Notes under the pieces: generated by a model | Seen by the model: only the letters and a program-made list of their open reading frames with translations | Databases searched by the model: none | What the model was told of the DNA's origin: nothing | Program-made: the position numbers and the translations under genes | Shown: piece by piece, positions 48,810-58,169 of the stretch | Numbering within the stretch: position 1 is the stretch's first letter | Layout: the number at the start of each line of letters is the position of its first letter | Source of the DNA: Nematocida parisii ERTm1 | Taxonomy: Eukaryota; Microsporidia | Assembly: GCF_000250985.1 (NCBI RefSeq) | Contig: NW_013524646.1 | Span: forward strand, 469,913-533,912 | Direction: 5' to 3' | Length of the DNA stretch: 64,000 nt

Positions 48810-49079
48810 ATGTCTCATGAGATTAGTCTTATTTCATACGGGACTTCTGGTGCTGAGGATATTCTACAGACTAAGAGAATCACACAGCACGGGATTGATT
48901 ACTTTTACGTCAATGGTGAATATGTTTTGGTTGATGGGAGCACTGCCGGGTGCACTTGCAGTGAATATTTAATTTGCCAGCATATTATTTCAGTGGCAAG
49001 GAATGAATATTCAGAAGACAGAAATATTTTAAAAGACATTGTACAGAAAGTTATGAACAGGCAGATTAAGAATACTTAA
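48810..49079 (+). CDS. Small SWIM zinc-finger protein (Sws1/ZSWIM7-like)
   Basis: An 89-aa protein. Residues about 33-62 form a SWIM finger: a beta strand (DYFYVNGEYVLVDG) then CTCSEYLICQHIISV, giving CxCx(6)CxH. Small stand-alone SWIM proteins of this type are Sws1 in fission yeast, Shu2 in yeast and ZSWIM7 in human, which act with Rad51 paralogues in recombination. The SWIM finger is clear; the Sws1 role is an inference based on size only. It is bounded on the right by the minisatellite at 49085. Confidence 0.65.
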   Translation: MSHEISLISYGTSGAEDILQTKRITQHGIDYFYVNGEYVLVDGSTAGCTCSEYLICQHIISVARNEYSEDRNILKDIVQKVMNRQIKNT

Positions 49080-49084
49080 TGCAC

Positions 49085-49510
49085 TATGTGTAATAAATAA
49101 CATAATATATGACTAACATAATATATAAGTATGTGTGTAATAAGTAACATAATATATGAGTAGCATAATATATGAATATGTATGTAATAAGTAGCATAAT
49201 ATATGAGTAGCATAATATATGAGTATATGTGTAATAATAAATGGATAAGTAACATAATATATAGTTATGTGTGTACTAAGTAGCATAATATATGAGTATG
49301 TGTGTACTAATAAATGGATAGTTATGTGTGTAATAAATAACATAATATATGAGTATATGTGTAATAATAAATGGATAAATAACATAATATATGAGTATGT
49401 GTGTAATAATAAATGGATAAGTAACATAATATATGAGTATGTGTGTAATAAGTAGCATAATATATAGTTATGTGTGTAATAAGTAACATATATGACTATG
49501 TGTGTAATAA
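49085..49510. repeat. AT-rich minisatellite
   Basis: About 425 bp of imperfect tandem repeats built from AACATAATATATGAGTATGT, GTGTAATAA and AATAAATGGATAAGT modules, combined in variable order into units of roughly 25-60 bp. It fills the convergent gap between the SWIM gene and the CCA-adding enzyme gene. Open frames within it on both strands (Ile/Tyr/His-rich) are products of the repeat and not genes. Confidence 0.9.
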
Positions 49511-49524
49511 GTTTTGTATTTTAT

Positions 49525-50901
49525 TTATGTATCCTGTGGTATGGAGAATTCCTTCTTTAGTAGAGTAAGTATATATTCCGTGTCCTTGGTCTGATGTATA
49601 ATTGATAATTGTGTGGATCTCTCCATGTACTTGGATACATCTTGCTTTTTTATGTTTAGTGCTTCTAATATAACTGAACACTCAACTGGTCCCTTTTCTA
49701 AATATATATTTTTATAACCGTTAGAAAGTATCTTACTATATACGGAAAGTACGTTAATTTTTTCTTGTTTTTTTAATTTCTGTATGATATCGTATAATGT
49801 GAATGAGTGCTCTATGTGTGGTCCTAATTCTCTTGATACCCTAACTAGCCAGTCATTCTCTGGACAAGTTATCCCCATGAGTCCATCTATTTTTAATAGA
49901 CTCCTTTCTATCTGTACGATCTTCTCCCTTTCAATTTTAGTCCACTTTAATAATTCTTTTATAACGTATTCTGTTAATGTGCCCTTCCCCTTTTTTATGT
50001 GTAAATTATTTTGAAGGAGTATAAATATTCTTAATATGTAAACCTCTTCTGATGGAATGGCTGTGCATGGATGGTCTGTGATACCCTGTAATACACTCAG
50101 AGTGTCCGTGAATGCACAGACATCTTCAAATGATAAATTTACATCTGGGAATAAGGCGTGTACGATCCTGTACTGTGCCATTGTTTTTATGGCTGTAATG
50201 TACCCTGTGTGTGAGAGGGTCTTCTTTATTTCACACCCTACTCGTTCCTTGGATACAACTCTGTTTAACTTATCATGGAGTGATGGTTTATTTAGTACAC
50301 TAAGTATTTCAGGTACTATTTCAAAGGACAGTCTGGATGCGAATCTTAGGACTCGAAGTATCCGGAGGGGATCGTCTAAAAAAGTCTCCATCGGATCCAG
50401 GGGAGTTCTGATCTTTTTGTTTTTTATATCTGGTAGACCTCTTTCTGTATAATCTTCAATGGTTCTTGTGTTTATGTTATAGAAAAGTGCATTTATTGTG
50501 ATGTCTCTTCTATTAGCATCTTCTTGAGGTGTGCCCGTGCGGACTGTGGGAATTCTTGTGTCTGTGTACTCCTCGGTTCTTAAAGCCACAAAATCTATGG
50601 ATAAGTCCATGTACCGTAGACTGGCTGTCTCTAAATGCTTTGACTTTTCATGGTTGCACTCAATCACGTGGTACCCACGTACTTCTTCAGACTTCCCGTG
50701 TAAGTGCGTAATAAACCCTGCTGTAAATACGGCACCACTGCTTCTGTCTATGGCTATGTCTATATCATCACACGGGATACCCATTAACCTGTCTCTAACC
50801 CAGCCACCTGCCACTCTGAATGTCATATCTAGACCTATTTTATCATTGTACTCTAATAACTCTGTAAATAGCTTTTCTTCTATGGGTGTTATACGCAACA
50901 T
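49525..50901 (-). CDS. CCA1: CCA-adding enzyme (tRNA nucleotidyltransferase)
   Basis: A 458-aa class II nucleotidyltransferase that adds CCA to tRNA 3' ends. The signature VAGGWVRDRLMG at 30-41 is followed by CDDIDIAID, with the metal-binding D46 and D48. RRDITINALFYN, DPLRILRVLRFASRLSF and the EDANRRD-type base-selection region are in order. The C-terminal part is helical. No mitochondrial presequence is present. Length is slightly below yeast Cca1 (546). The 3' end abuts the minisatellite. Confidence 0.95.
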   Translation of the reverse strand: MLRITPIEEKLFTELLEYNDKIGLDMTFRVAGGWVRDRLMGIPCDDIDIAIDRSSGAVFTAGFITHLHGKSEEVRGYHVIECNHEKSKHLETASLRYMDLSIDFVALRTEEYTDTRIPTVRTGTPQEDANRRDITINALFYNINTRTIEDYTERGLPDIKNKKIRTPLDPMETFLDDPLRILRVLRFASRLSFEIVPEILSVLNKPSLHDKLNRVVSKERVGCEIKKTLSHTGYITAIKTMAQYRIVHALFPDVNLSFEDVCAFTDTLSVLQGITDHPCTAIPSEEVYILRIFILLQNNLHIKKGKGTLTEYVIKELLKWTKIEREKIVQIERSLLKIDGLMGITCPENDWLVRVSRELGPHIEHSFTLYDIIQKLKKQEKINVLSVYSKILSNGYKNIYLEKGPVECSVILEALNIKKQDVSKYMERSTQLSIIHQTKDTEYILTLLKKEFSIPQDT

Positions 50902-51064
50902 GAAAAAATAAAAGATAATTGCGTTAAATATCTAATAGTGCACTAAGTATACAGAAACCACCCCTGGCCGGTTTAAGCCGTCTGATACAACCGGTCCATT
51001 TAATAATTTGCCAAAGAATTATTTCAAATATAATTTCGTATTTTAATTTCCGTATAATATATTT

Positions 51065-52438
51065 ATGGATCCCTCCACCCAGCAGAATTCGCAAGTTTCG
51101 TATAGAAGCAACTTGACAGACATGGCTACAGGGTCAATCAGCAGTCTTCTTCAGGATAATGATATAATTAAGGAGAACCAAACAATTGAGCAGTCCTTTA
51201 TAAGAAGGAGTGATTATATACAGCCAAAATCCATTGCCGATGGAGAGTTGATCCATCATGTGACAAAAGCTTTCACAGAAGTATGCAGAAAGATAGATAA
51301 TTTGCACTACATAATAGAAAGGCATGGTGAAGAACCGAGTATGATAGAAAGGAAGCCTGGTCTGGATAGTATTATAATACAGGAGGAAAAAGAAGAAGTT
51401 GGCTGGTTGAAGAAGCTTAAGCAAATAATATATGGAAAGGACGAGCCAGAATATACACCAGAAGAAGATAATGAGTATAATTTATCAAAGAATATTTCTG
51501 CAGTGAATGCCATGCGAGAGGAAAGAGTGCCTGCTGAGAATACGCTTATTAATGCACTGAATTCTGTGGAAAAGGCAGAAATGCATGCAGCTCTAAGCAG
51601 GCAGGCACTTAAAGAAGAGGTGAGCATCCAGAAAACACAGAATGAAAAAATGAGCAGTGCAGCAGAGATAGCGTATCAAAGGACCCGGGCAGAATCAGCA
51701 GAGAGTGCACTGAAAGAGGCAAAGGAACAACTTGCAAGTTATCGTGCACGGTTGAAGATTCGAAAAAAGGAAATATCTGAAATTAAGTCTTCCTTCACTG
51801 CGTGTGCAGGGGTTGAAGCCTCACTTGCAAGACTTGCCACTTGTGCATCTATCCAGATAACTCGAATTCTTCTTCTTTTAGACATGCCAGATGCGATTGA
51901 GCAACTGCACAAGGAAATATCTGCAGGGGAGACTGTGAAACTAACCAGTTCATTACAGGCGATAGAAGGATTCTTCAGAGAGAGAATACAGAAAGAGAAG
52001 GAGACTCATGAGAAAACACAAAAGGACAAGCAGCACATCAGTAACCAGTTAAATGCACTTACTAAAGAGCTAGAGCACCTTAAAGAAGAGAACCATGAAA
52101 TAATCAAAGAGTCAGAAAAGATCCGGGAAGAGAAAGATGCAATAATTAACAAACAAAGACTAGCAATAAAACTATTAAAAAGCAGATTCCCCCAGACTTC
52201 CACACACTCCAATGCGCACAATGAAAGTATTTTAGCAAAGAGCACGCATTTAACCAGAGCGGACCAGAGCCAGAAGACTAAAATAAAGTCCAAGATTGAA
52301 GAGGAGCTAAAGGAGAGAATATCCGATTTAAAGAAGAAAATATCCAAAATAGAAACTCCAAATGATCCACTTTATCAGAGGTACCTGAATGATTTAGAAG
52401 ACAGTAAAAGACGACTTGATGATTTTATGCAGATATAA
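51065..52438 (+). CDS. Coiled-coil protein (457 aa), unknown function
   Basis: Unrecognised. Residues about 155-245 and 310-365 are strong heptad-repeat coiled coils (AENTLINALNSVEKAEMHAA, KETHEKTQKDKQHISNQLNA). A compact non-coil segment near 245-290 has two cysteines and hydrophobic helices (SFTACAGVEASLARLATCAS). A final Lys/Asp-rich helix ends LYQRYLNDLEDSKRRLDDFM. No signal peptide or membrane helix. Such proteins in microsporidia often belong to spindle pole, kinetochore or polar-tube-associated structures, but nothing here decides. Confidence 0.75.
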   Translation: MDPSTQQNSQVSYRSNLTDMATGSISSLLQDNDIIKENQTIEQSFIRRSDYIQPKSIADGELIHHVTKAFTEVCRKIDNLHYIIERHGEEPSMIERKPGLDSIIIQEEKEEVGWLKKLKQIIYGKDEPEYTPEEDNEYNLSKNISAVNAMREERVPAENTLINALNSVEKAEMHAALSRQALKEEVSIQKTQNEKMSSAAEIAYQRTRAESAESALKEAKEQLASYRARLKIRKKEISEIKSSFTACAGVEASLARLATCASIQITRILLLLDMPDAIEQLHKEISAGETVKLTSSLQAIEGFFRERIQKEKETHEKTQKDKQHISNQLNALTKELEHLKEENHEIIKESEKIREEKDAIINKQRLAIKLLKSRFPQTSTHSNAHNESILAKSTHLTRADQSQKTKIKSKIEEELKERISDLKKKISKIETPNDPLYQRYLNDLEDSKRRLDDFMQI

Positions 52439-52564
52439 CCCGTACCTGAACACTGAAATAAAATATACAATAACTGCCACAGAATGAAATATTTTGAGCT
52501 CCCATTTATTGCTTAATAAAATACGCGAGTGTACGCGTACACTCACAAAGGAACCAAACTAAAT

Positions 52565-53005
52565 TTAGCTGTTGTACAAAGCCATCATAACTTCTTTCTT
52601 AACAAATCCGCACTTCTCATAGAATTTCTGATTCTCTTCACTGCATGCAAGTATCACTTTATAACAGTTACTGGTTTTAGCTTTCTCAGAAAGGAATGTT
52701 ATCAGTTTACGGCCGAGTCCCATCCCCTGGCACTCATTGGAAATAACTATGTCTTCTATATGTCCTACACTCCCCAGTGATCGTATGAACTTCTTCTCTA
52801 TAAGCAGAGTACCGGACCCTACTAATTTTCCCTCAGGAGAGCAGACAACAAACACATTGTATGTCCCTTCATGTGCCTGCATGTGTTCATACATCTTATC
52901 AACCTGCTCCTTCCCTGGGAATGGTGCTTCAGTGAGTATGGACAGAAGAGAGAAGTATTCTTCTGTTAAGTCTTCTCTTTTAAGTTTTCTAATCGTGAAT
53001 GACAT
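52565..53005 (-). CDS. GNA1: Glucosamine-6-phosphate N-acetyltransferase
   Basis: A 146-aa GNAT enzyme making N-acetylglucosamine-6-phosphate for UDP-GlcNAc, the precursor of chitin in the spore wall and of GPI anchors. The fold motifs are GSGTLLIEKKFIRSLGSVGH with IEDIVIS, the acetyl-CoA loop CQGMGLGRKLI (Q/RxxGxG/A type) and CYKVILACSEENQKFYEKCGF, all characteristic of Gna1. Length agrees with yeast Gna1 (159). The start at 53005 is the first ATG. Confidence 0.93.
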   Translation of the reverse strand: MSFTIRKLKREDLTEEYFSLLSILTEAPFPGKEQVDKMYEHMQAHEGTYNVFVVCSPEGKLVGSGTLLIEKKFIRSLGSVGHIEDIVISNECQGMGLGRKLITFLSEKAKTSNCYKVILACSEENQKFYEKCGFVKKEVMMALYNS

Positions 53006-53549
53006 AATTATGATACACTTCCCAGGGCTTTATAAGAAAGAATAAAACATGTTGCTAATCCTGTACAAATAAATAAATATTCATTTGTACGAAAACAGGA
53101 TATATGATAATTACTAATGAAAATACACAAATAGAGCGTACTTTAAATCAGTAAATCCATTTTGTATCACATATTTGCATAGTAACTGCTTTCTTATGCC
53201 TTATTATTATAATTTTAGAGTGTTTCTGGATATTTTCACTTTCTCATTTATTATGTTTCTTACTGCGAATAATAGTCCTGTGAGTATGAAACTGTAGAAT
53301 ATAATTTATGTGCGTATACTCTGTATAAATATAATATTCTGGGTGCTCAGAGGTATTTTAAGCACATTAAAGTAAAATTCAATTTCTGGGTATTTATGTA
53401 AATTATCAGAAATTAGTATACGGTGAGATTAGCATAAAATCTGTATAATAGTCATTCTGTTAAGCCTTGCACTAATTAAGAATTTCTCAGTAAATGTGTC
53501 TCTGTGAAGATGGAAAAGTTTTTAGTAGACTGCAGAATTTTTACAGCGT
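53006..53549. other. Long divergent intergenic region, no gene seen
   Basis: A 544-bp AT-rich gap between GNA1 and UTP15. I see no open frame of useful length with an ATG and no repeated element. Confidence 0.55.
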
Positions 53550-55040
53550 ATGGAAAAGGAGTTTCGTATTGAAAATTATGGAGTGAAACATCCAAAAACA
53601 AGAACTATAATAGAAGTAGAGAGGAATATTTCTGGGTGTTATGCCGTGGTGTTAACAAACCAGAACACTGCGGTGTACTCAAACCGCGACAGTTTATGTA
53701 AGAAATCGCTGGACACTGATACTGAGAAGAACAGCGAAAAAGTGTTCAGTCGTTCATCTGGAACAGATGCTCGTATTGCAACAAACGATTCAATCATAGC
53801 ATTATTCAACAAAGAAGGTAAAATACGTTTGGTTGACTATGATGGGAACAGGCTTTCTTTTATAGACACGGGAAATGCTCCCTTGCGTGCACTGGGTTTT
53901 CTATCGAGTGAAGTGCTGTGCGCTGGAGGGGAGTCGTGTAAAGTGTTCGTGTACTGTATATACGATACTAGCAGACTAACTGAACTTACGTACTCTGACT
54001 ATGTAGACAGTATATCTTCAAACGGCAAGTACATGGCTGTATCATTAGCAAGTGGTGAATTACACATATATGAGTACGCGATATCTGACACTGGTGCTTC
54101 TGGTGTTGTAGGAAGAAAGAAAGTGAAAATATCCGTGAATGAAGTGGCTGATTTATACGTGGAAAAGTCTTGTATAGTGCAGTTCATTAATGAAACACAG
54201 TTATTCATTGGTCTGTGCAACGGCACGGGATATATTTACTGTATGGAAGAGAAAGCAATAACAATAGCATCTTCCATGCACTCTAAAGGATTTACTAAGG
54301 CAGAAGTGCACGGGGAGTATTTAATTACATCCTCACTAGACGGAAGGCTGAGAGTATCCACACACACTTTAAGAGAAGTATCTTCATTATACGCAGGATC
54401 ATCTATCCAAGCATTCAATGCACTCTTCAGTAAATCCAACGACTCTCACATCACTGGAATACAGTATATTATATCCACAACTACAGGAAATGTTCTTGTA
54501 TACAGAGACAGATGGACACCAGAGCCAGTCACTCCAGTGCCTGTAATACAAAAAAGCGGACCACAAAACATACGCGAATACAATAAACAAGACACAACTG
54601 AAACCCGCACACTTTCTGTGCACATGCAGTCAGACCATAAGAAAGGAAAGTTTGGCCGTTTCATGAGCACTTTCCAGTACAGAAAAGCACTACTGGCTGC
54701 AATAGATTTAAAAAATGTAGAAACCATAACCAGTGTAATGGATTATCTCCATAGAATAGACCGGTTGCTTATTTCTGTTTCTTCTTTAACAGATGAAAAT
54801 ATTTCTGTTGTAGCAGAAATATCCGTTGATATGCTGAAAATCAGAGAATTTTTTGATTTGGCAAATTCTGTTCTTGTGTACTGTGGTAATGTACTTCAGA
54901 GCAGAGAGTCTGCTGAAGGAAATCCTATTTATGAAATAATTGGCAGGGCAGTGCAGGAGATTGAAGATGAGTATCTGGTGCAGAGTGTACTAGCCGAAAC
55001 AACCGAATATATCAAGGGATTACTTACACCAAGCAAATAG
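53550..55040 (+). CDS. UTP15: U3 snoRNP WD40 protein UTP15-like
   Basis: A 496-aa protein with a WD40-like propeller (about residues 30-325, weak blades such as YLITSSLDGRLRVSTHTLRE) and a C-terminal helical domain. The latter reads KFGRFMSTFQYRKALLAAID and then VMDYLHRIDRLLISVSSLTD, close to the UTP15 C-terminal pattern (YDxxLKxFxYxxALDxxL..VLxEL..R..L..AL). UTP15 is part of the t-UTP subcomplex of the SSU processome for 18S rRNA. Size fits yeast Utp15 (513). The C-terminal domain gives the call; another WD40 nucleolar protein is the alternative. The short gap to the next gene (71 bp) has no clear promoter. Confidence 0.65.
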   Translation: MEKEFRIENYGVKHPKTRTIIEVERNISGCYAVVLTNQNTAVYSNRDSLCKKSLDTDTEKNSEKVFSRSSGTDARIATNDSIIALFNKEGKIRLVDYDGNRLSFIDTGNAPLRALGFLSSEVLCAGGESCKVFVYCIYDTSRLTELTYSDYVDSISSNGKYMAVSLASGELHIYEYAISDTGASGVVGRKKVKISVNEVADLYVEKSCIVQFINETQLFIGLCNGTGYIYCMEEKAITIASSMHSKGFTKAEVHGEYLITSSLDGRLRVSTHTLREVSSLYAGSSIQAFNALFSKSNDSHITGIQYIISTTTGNVLVYRDRWTPEPVTPVPVIQKSGPQNIREYNKQDTTETRTLSVHMQSDHKKGKFGRFMSTFQYRKALLAAIDLKNVETITSVMDYLHRIDRLLISVSSLTDENISVVAEISVDMLKIREFFDLANSVLVYCGNVLQSRESAEGNPIYEIIGRAVQEIEDEYLVQSVLAETTEYIKGLLTPSK

Positions 55041-55111
55041 CTTGGTTTATTATAGAAAAGGTAGTAAATATCTTATTAAGTATCCATTATTTATACCCAC
55101 AAATAAATTGA

Positions 55112-56740
55112 ATGAAAGAGTTTTATTTTGTTATGCATCGAGTGGAAGAGTTCCTTTGTAAGTGTATACAATATGAAAGGTTTAAAGACGCTGTATATAT
55201 AGTAGAGTGTCTGTCGATAGACCAGCAAAAGGACAGGCCTCTTCTGTTGGGGTATTTGTTTATGCGCAATTCTGAGTACCGGAGGGCCCTTCAGTACTTA
55301 TGCAAAGATGACACGTGTACGTCTCTTTACTACCAAGCACTTTGTCACAGGCACTTAAAGGAGCATACGAAAGTGAAGTACATAGCAGTTGAGCTACTAG
55401 AAAAGATAAAGACGAGAGAGCCTTCAAGAAGGTGCACGCCTTTAGAGAATATGTATGTTTTAGAAATGGACAGAACATTTGTGCTAGCTCTACTGGCTGA
55501 AGCAGAGACAGAGACGGGGTGTCCAGATATGGGGCTAAAAAGATGTGTTGAATCAGCGGCAGCCGGGAGTCTTTTATACTCTGTGTACAGGCCCATGCTA
55601 GAGGAGAGTACTAAAGTGGCCAGAAGGCAGGAGAGAGTAGATGAAAATCGGTCGAATGAGGAGACTACAGACAGTAAAAAAAGTTCGTTAGAGGAAAGTA
55701 CAAAAATTGAGAGGAAGATTATGGCAAGACTAGAAAAGGAGACAGGTAAAAGCACAGAATGTATTATAAGAAACATTGCACAGGAGTGCTCACTGTTAAA
55801 GAATATATCTATGGGGATTCTTTCTTCTGTCTCTTCATATATTTCACTGTTTAACCAGATGCCCATATACAGCATAGCAAGTGTAGCTGTGCATATATTT
55901 GAGTGCGGATATATGCAGAAAGCAGGCACTGTCTTTGAGTACATCAGAGTGCGTGATTCTTACTACATTGATACAATGCACTACTACTCCAGTATTTTAT
56001 GGCATAATAGAGATAAAGGTCTGCTTACTTCTCTTAGCAGGGATATATTCGGTGTTAATCCTGCATCAAATATTTCCTGGGCTGTCCTTGGGAATCACTT
56101 CAGCTTGAAAAAAGAAACTGAAAAAGCCCTAGAGTGTTTTGAGAGGAGTTTGGCCATTAGTAAGGATCCTTATGTCTTATGTTTATTAGGGCATGAGCAA
56201 TTTATGAACAGCAATCTTACAGAGAGTCTCAAGTGCTTTATTGAATCAATGAAAATTAAATCAGAGAATTACAGTGGAATAGCCGGGTGCGGTTTAATAT
56301 ACGAAAAAATAGGAAAGAAGGAAAGTGCAGAATATTGTTTTACTAGAGCCATAGCAACAAATCCGCAGAATATTCTTCTTGCATATTTAGCAGTTAAGTA
56401 TTTTGTATCACAAGTAAAACTAAGCAGTGCGTATTCACTTCTGCAGAAGTACTTGCACATAAAAGAAGGAATTGAATCAGTTGCTGCAAAAGTACAGAGT
56501 GATTCAAAATGGGTTGAGAAAATATATGCTCAGGCATCTACAAACGAGCAGACAGCTAGTTTAGTTGGATCCTTTTTGCTTGAACTCTCGTACATTCTAG
56601 TGCACAGTGGTCACATGCAAAGTGGAGAAAAGCTTGCTAAAGAGTCCACAGGGAAGGGCCAGTACTTCCAAACCCGGAAGAATATTCTATTTGATATAAT
56701 ATCCAACATTGCATCGGGTAATACATCAGCAACCCTCTGA
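55112..56740 (+). CDS. CDC27: Anaphase-promoting complex TPR subunit APC3/CDC27
   Basis: A 542-aa tetratricopeptide protein of the APC/C ubiquitin ligase. The N-terminal part has ERFKDAVYIVECL and YYQALCHRHLKEH (Cdc27 N-terminal dimer TPRs). A charged linker lies near 165-215. The C-terminal half has a run of TPRs: MHYYSSILWHNRDKGLLTSL then SWAVLGNHFSLKKETEKALE, LLGHEQFMNSNLTESLKCF and SGIAGCGLIYEKIGKKESAE. The first of these is the hallmark METYSTTLWHLxK region of APC3. It is shorter than yeast Cdc27 (758) through linker loss. The ATG at codon 8 is a possible alternative start. Confidence 0.85.
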   Translation: MKEFYFVMHRVEEFLCKCIQYERFKDAVYIVECLSIDQQKDRPLLLGYLFMRNSEYRRALQYLCKDDTCTSLYYQALCHRHLKEHTKVKYIAVELLEKIKTREPSRRCTPLENMYVLEMDRTFVLALLAEAETETGCPDMGLKRCVESAAAGSLLYSVYRPMLEESTKVARRQERVDENRSNEETTDSKKSSLEESTKIERKIMARLEKETGKSTECIIRNIAQECSLLKNISMGILSSVSSYISLFNQMPIYSIASVAVHIFECGYMQKAGTVFEYIRVRDSYYIDTMHYYSSILWHNRDKGLLTSLSRDIFGVNPASNISWAVLGNHFSLKKETEKALECFERSLAISKDPYVLCLLGHEQFMNSNLTESLKCFIESMKIKSENYSGIAGCGLIYEKIGKKESAEYCFTRAIATNPQNILLAYLAVKYFVSQVKLSSAYSLLQKYLHIKEGIESVAAKVQSDSKWVEKIYAQASTNEQTASLVGSFLLELSYILVHSGHMQSGEKLAKESTGKGQYFQTRKNILFDIISNIASGNTSATL

Positions 56741-57308
56741 GTGACCAGGTGTATATGCTAAGAGCTAATAAATAACAAATATTAACTATTTTGTATTATT
56801 TTATATTTGTACATTTAGAAAATATTTAAATTTTAGAAAATTAAATGTACACTTTTATAAATTCTGAGTATAATTTGTATAAATAAGAGATAAAACGCGT
56901 GGAAACCATCAAATATAATCAATTCATGAATAGTAAATTGTTTATTTGAGTAGTGCTGTTACTATTTATTAATACTATGCATTTTATTAATACGCAGACA
57001 CTAGTTATTCAGATGATTTATGAATTTAAGTGTATAAAATATCCACTCGTATAAGTGAGTTATTGCACAGTACACAGGCAAACAGCAAATAATGCATAAA
57101 ATTAATTATTACCAAAACTTATTACACATATACTAAGACTTATTACACATACACCAAAACTTATTACACATATACTAAGACTTATTACACAATATAAAAT
57201 ATGAAGATGGCAGAATCCAATCCATTCCATGAACAAGTCAGTCACTTAGTCAGTCATTATAACCCGAATTTATTACTATATTATACCTTAATATACCAAT
57301 TGTATATT
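56741..57308. other. Intergenic region with a tandem repeat and an AACCCGAATT motif
   Basis: A 568-bp convergent gap. It contains a short tandem array at 57111-57190 and ATAACCCGAATT at 57259-57270, shortly after the 3' end of the primase gene. No gene is seen. Confidence 0.6.
57111..57190. repeat. Tandem repeat, two 41-42-bp units
   Basis: Two units, each itself a doublet of ACTTATTACACATA-like halves (four halves in all), lie head to tail in the gap between APC3 and primase. Confidence 0.85.
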
Positions 57309-58163
57309 TCACTGTATTTGTGATATGTAACTCTGGAAGTATTTTATGTACGGCATTAAATGACTCTTATTCCTTACTACACTCTCTGCTGTAGGTACAC
57401 TTTCTAAGGATAATTTATCAATTTCTGTAATGTCAATGGGTATACACACCCGTCCAGACCTAGGATGAATACAGAATGGAGATTTAAGAAGGTGTTTAGT
57501 CTGCTTGGTCACATTCACATCTAATTTAGGGAATAGTTCTGAATATAAGTCAGTAATAGATGTATCCTTATCCATACTCATGATATCCCGATACTTTTTA
57601 AGTATTTCTTCAATCCCAGGATGTGCTCTTTTTTGTATGGAGTTAATATACTCAGTCACATTAACTCTGTCTTTATCTGAGAGAGTCAGTGCAACTGCAT
57701 CACTCACCCAGCAGTGTACACCCCGCCCACCAGAAAACACGAATAGTATATGCTTAAACCCAAACACATTCTTAAGTATATTCTCAAGTACTTCCACAGC
57801 ACACTTTATCAAGGGAAAGCATAACTCACACATATCCTTATCTGTACAACACTTCCTGCTGTAATCGGTCAGATCTATGTCAAAAACAAGTTCTTTAATC
57901 ATACACGCATTATTACTTGTAACAGCAGCTGGTTTATGCACATAAACACCCCCTATGTCTAATTTCTGTGGTGTATCTGTGACCAGCCGTATACCCAATT
58001 CTTCTGCTGTATTTACTGTTATGTACCGTATGTATATCTCATTCATCAGAGTAAATGAGAATTCTCTGGTTTTAACATACCGAAGCCACCTCATAATATC
58101 GTATACAGGAAATAATGACTGGTAGTATATTCTTAGCAGATTTTCTTTTTCATTCCCTTGCAT
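57309..58163 (-). CDS. PRI1: DNA primase small (catalytic) subunit
   Basis: A 284-aa primase catalytic subunit from the ATG at 58163; the open frame continues upstream to a GTG only. The metal-binding motif is ELVFDIDLTDY with D95 and D97, followed by the zinc cluster CC(105-106)...C112xxC115, then HILFVFSGGRGVHCWVSD (SGRRGxHxWV motif) and the late SPFCIHPRSGRVCIPID. It makes RNA primers for polymerase alpha. It is clearly shorter than yeast Pri1 (409), with losses in the helical subdomain and tail. Its ATG lies 6 bp from the divergent Trm61 ATG. Confidence 0.93.
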   Translation of the reverse strand: MQGNEKENLLRIYYQSLFPVYDIMRWLRYVKTREFSFTLMNEIYIRYITVNTAEELGIRLVTDTPQKLDIGGVYVHKPAAVTSNNACMIKELVFDIDLTDYSRKCCTDKDMCELCFPLIKCAVEVLENILKNVFGFKHILFVFSGGRGVHCWVSDAVALTLSDKDRVNVTEYINSIQKRAHPGIEEILKKYRDIMSMDKDTSITDLYSELFPKLDVNVTKQTKHLLKSPFCIHPRSGRVCIPIDITEIDKLSLESVPTAESVVRNKSHLMPYIKYFQSYISQIQ

Positions 58164-58169
58164 AAAAAA

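Noticed and set aside
49113-49458. Open frames on both strands rich in Ile, Tyr and His
   Set aside because: They are translations of the AT-rich minisatellite and repeat with its period, so they are not genes.
49085-49510. CRISPR-like array
   Set aside because: Units are variable, contiguous and lack unique spacers, and the genome is eukaryotic.
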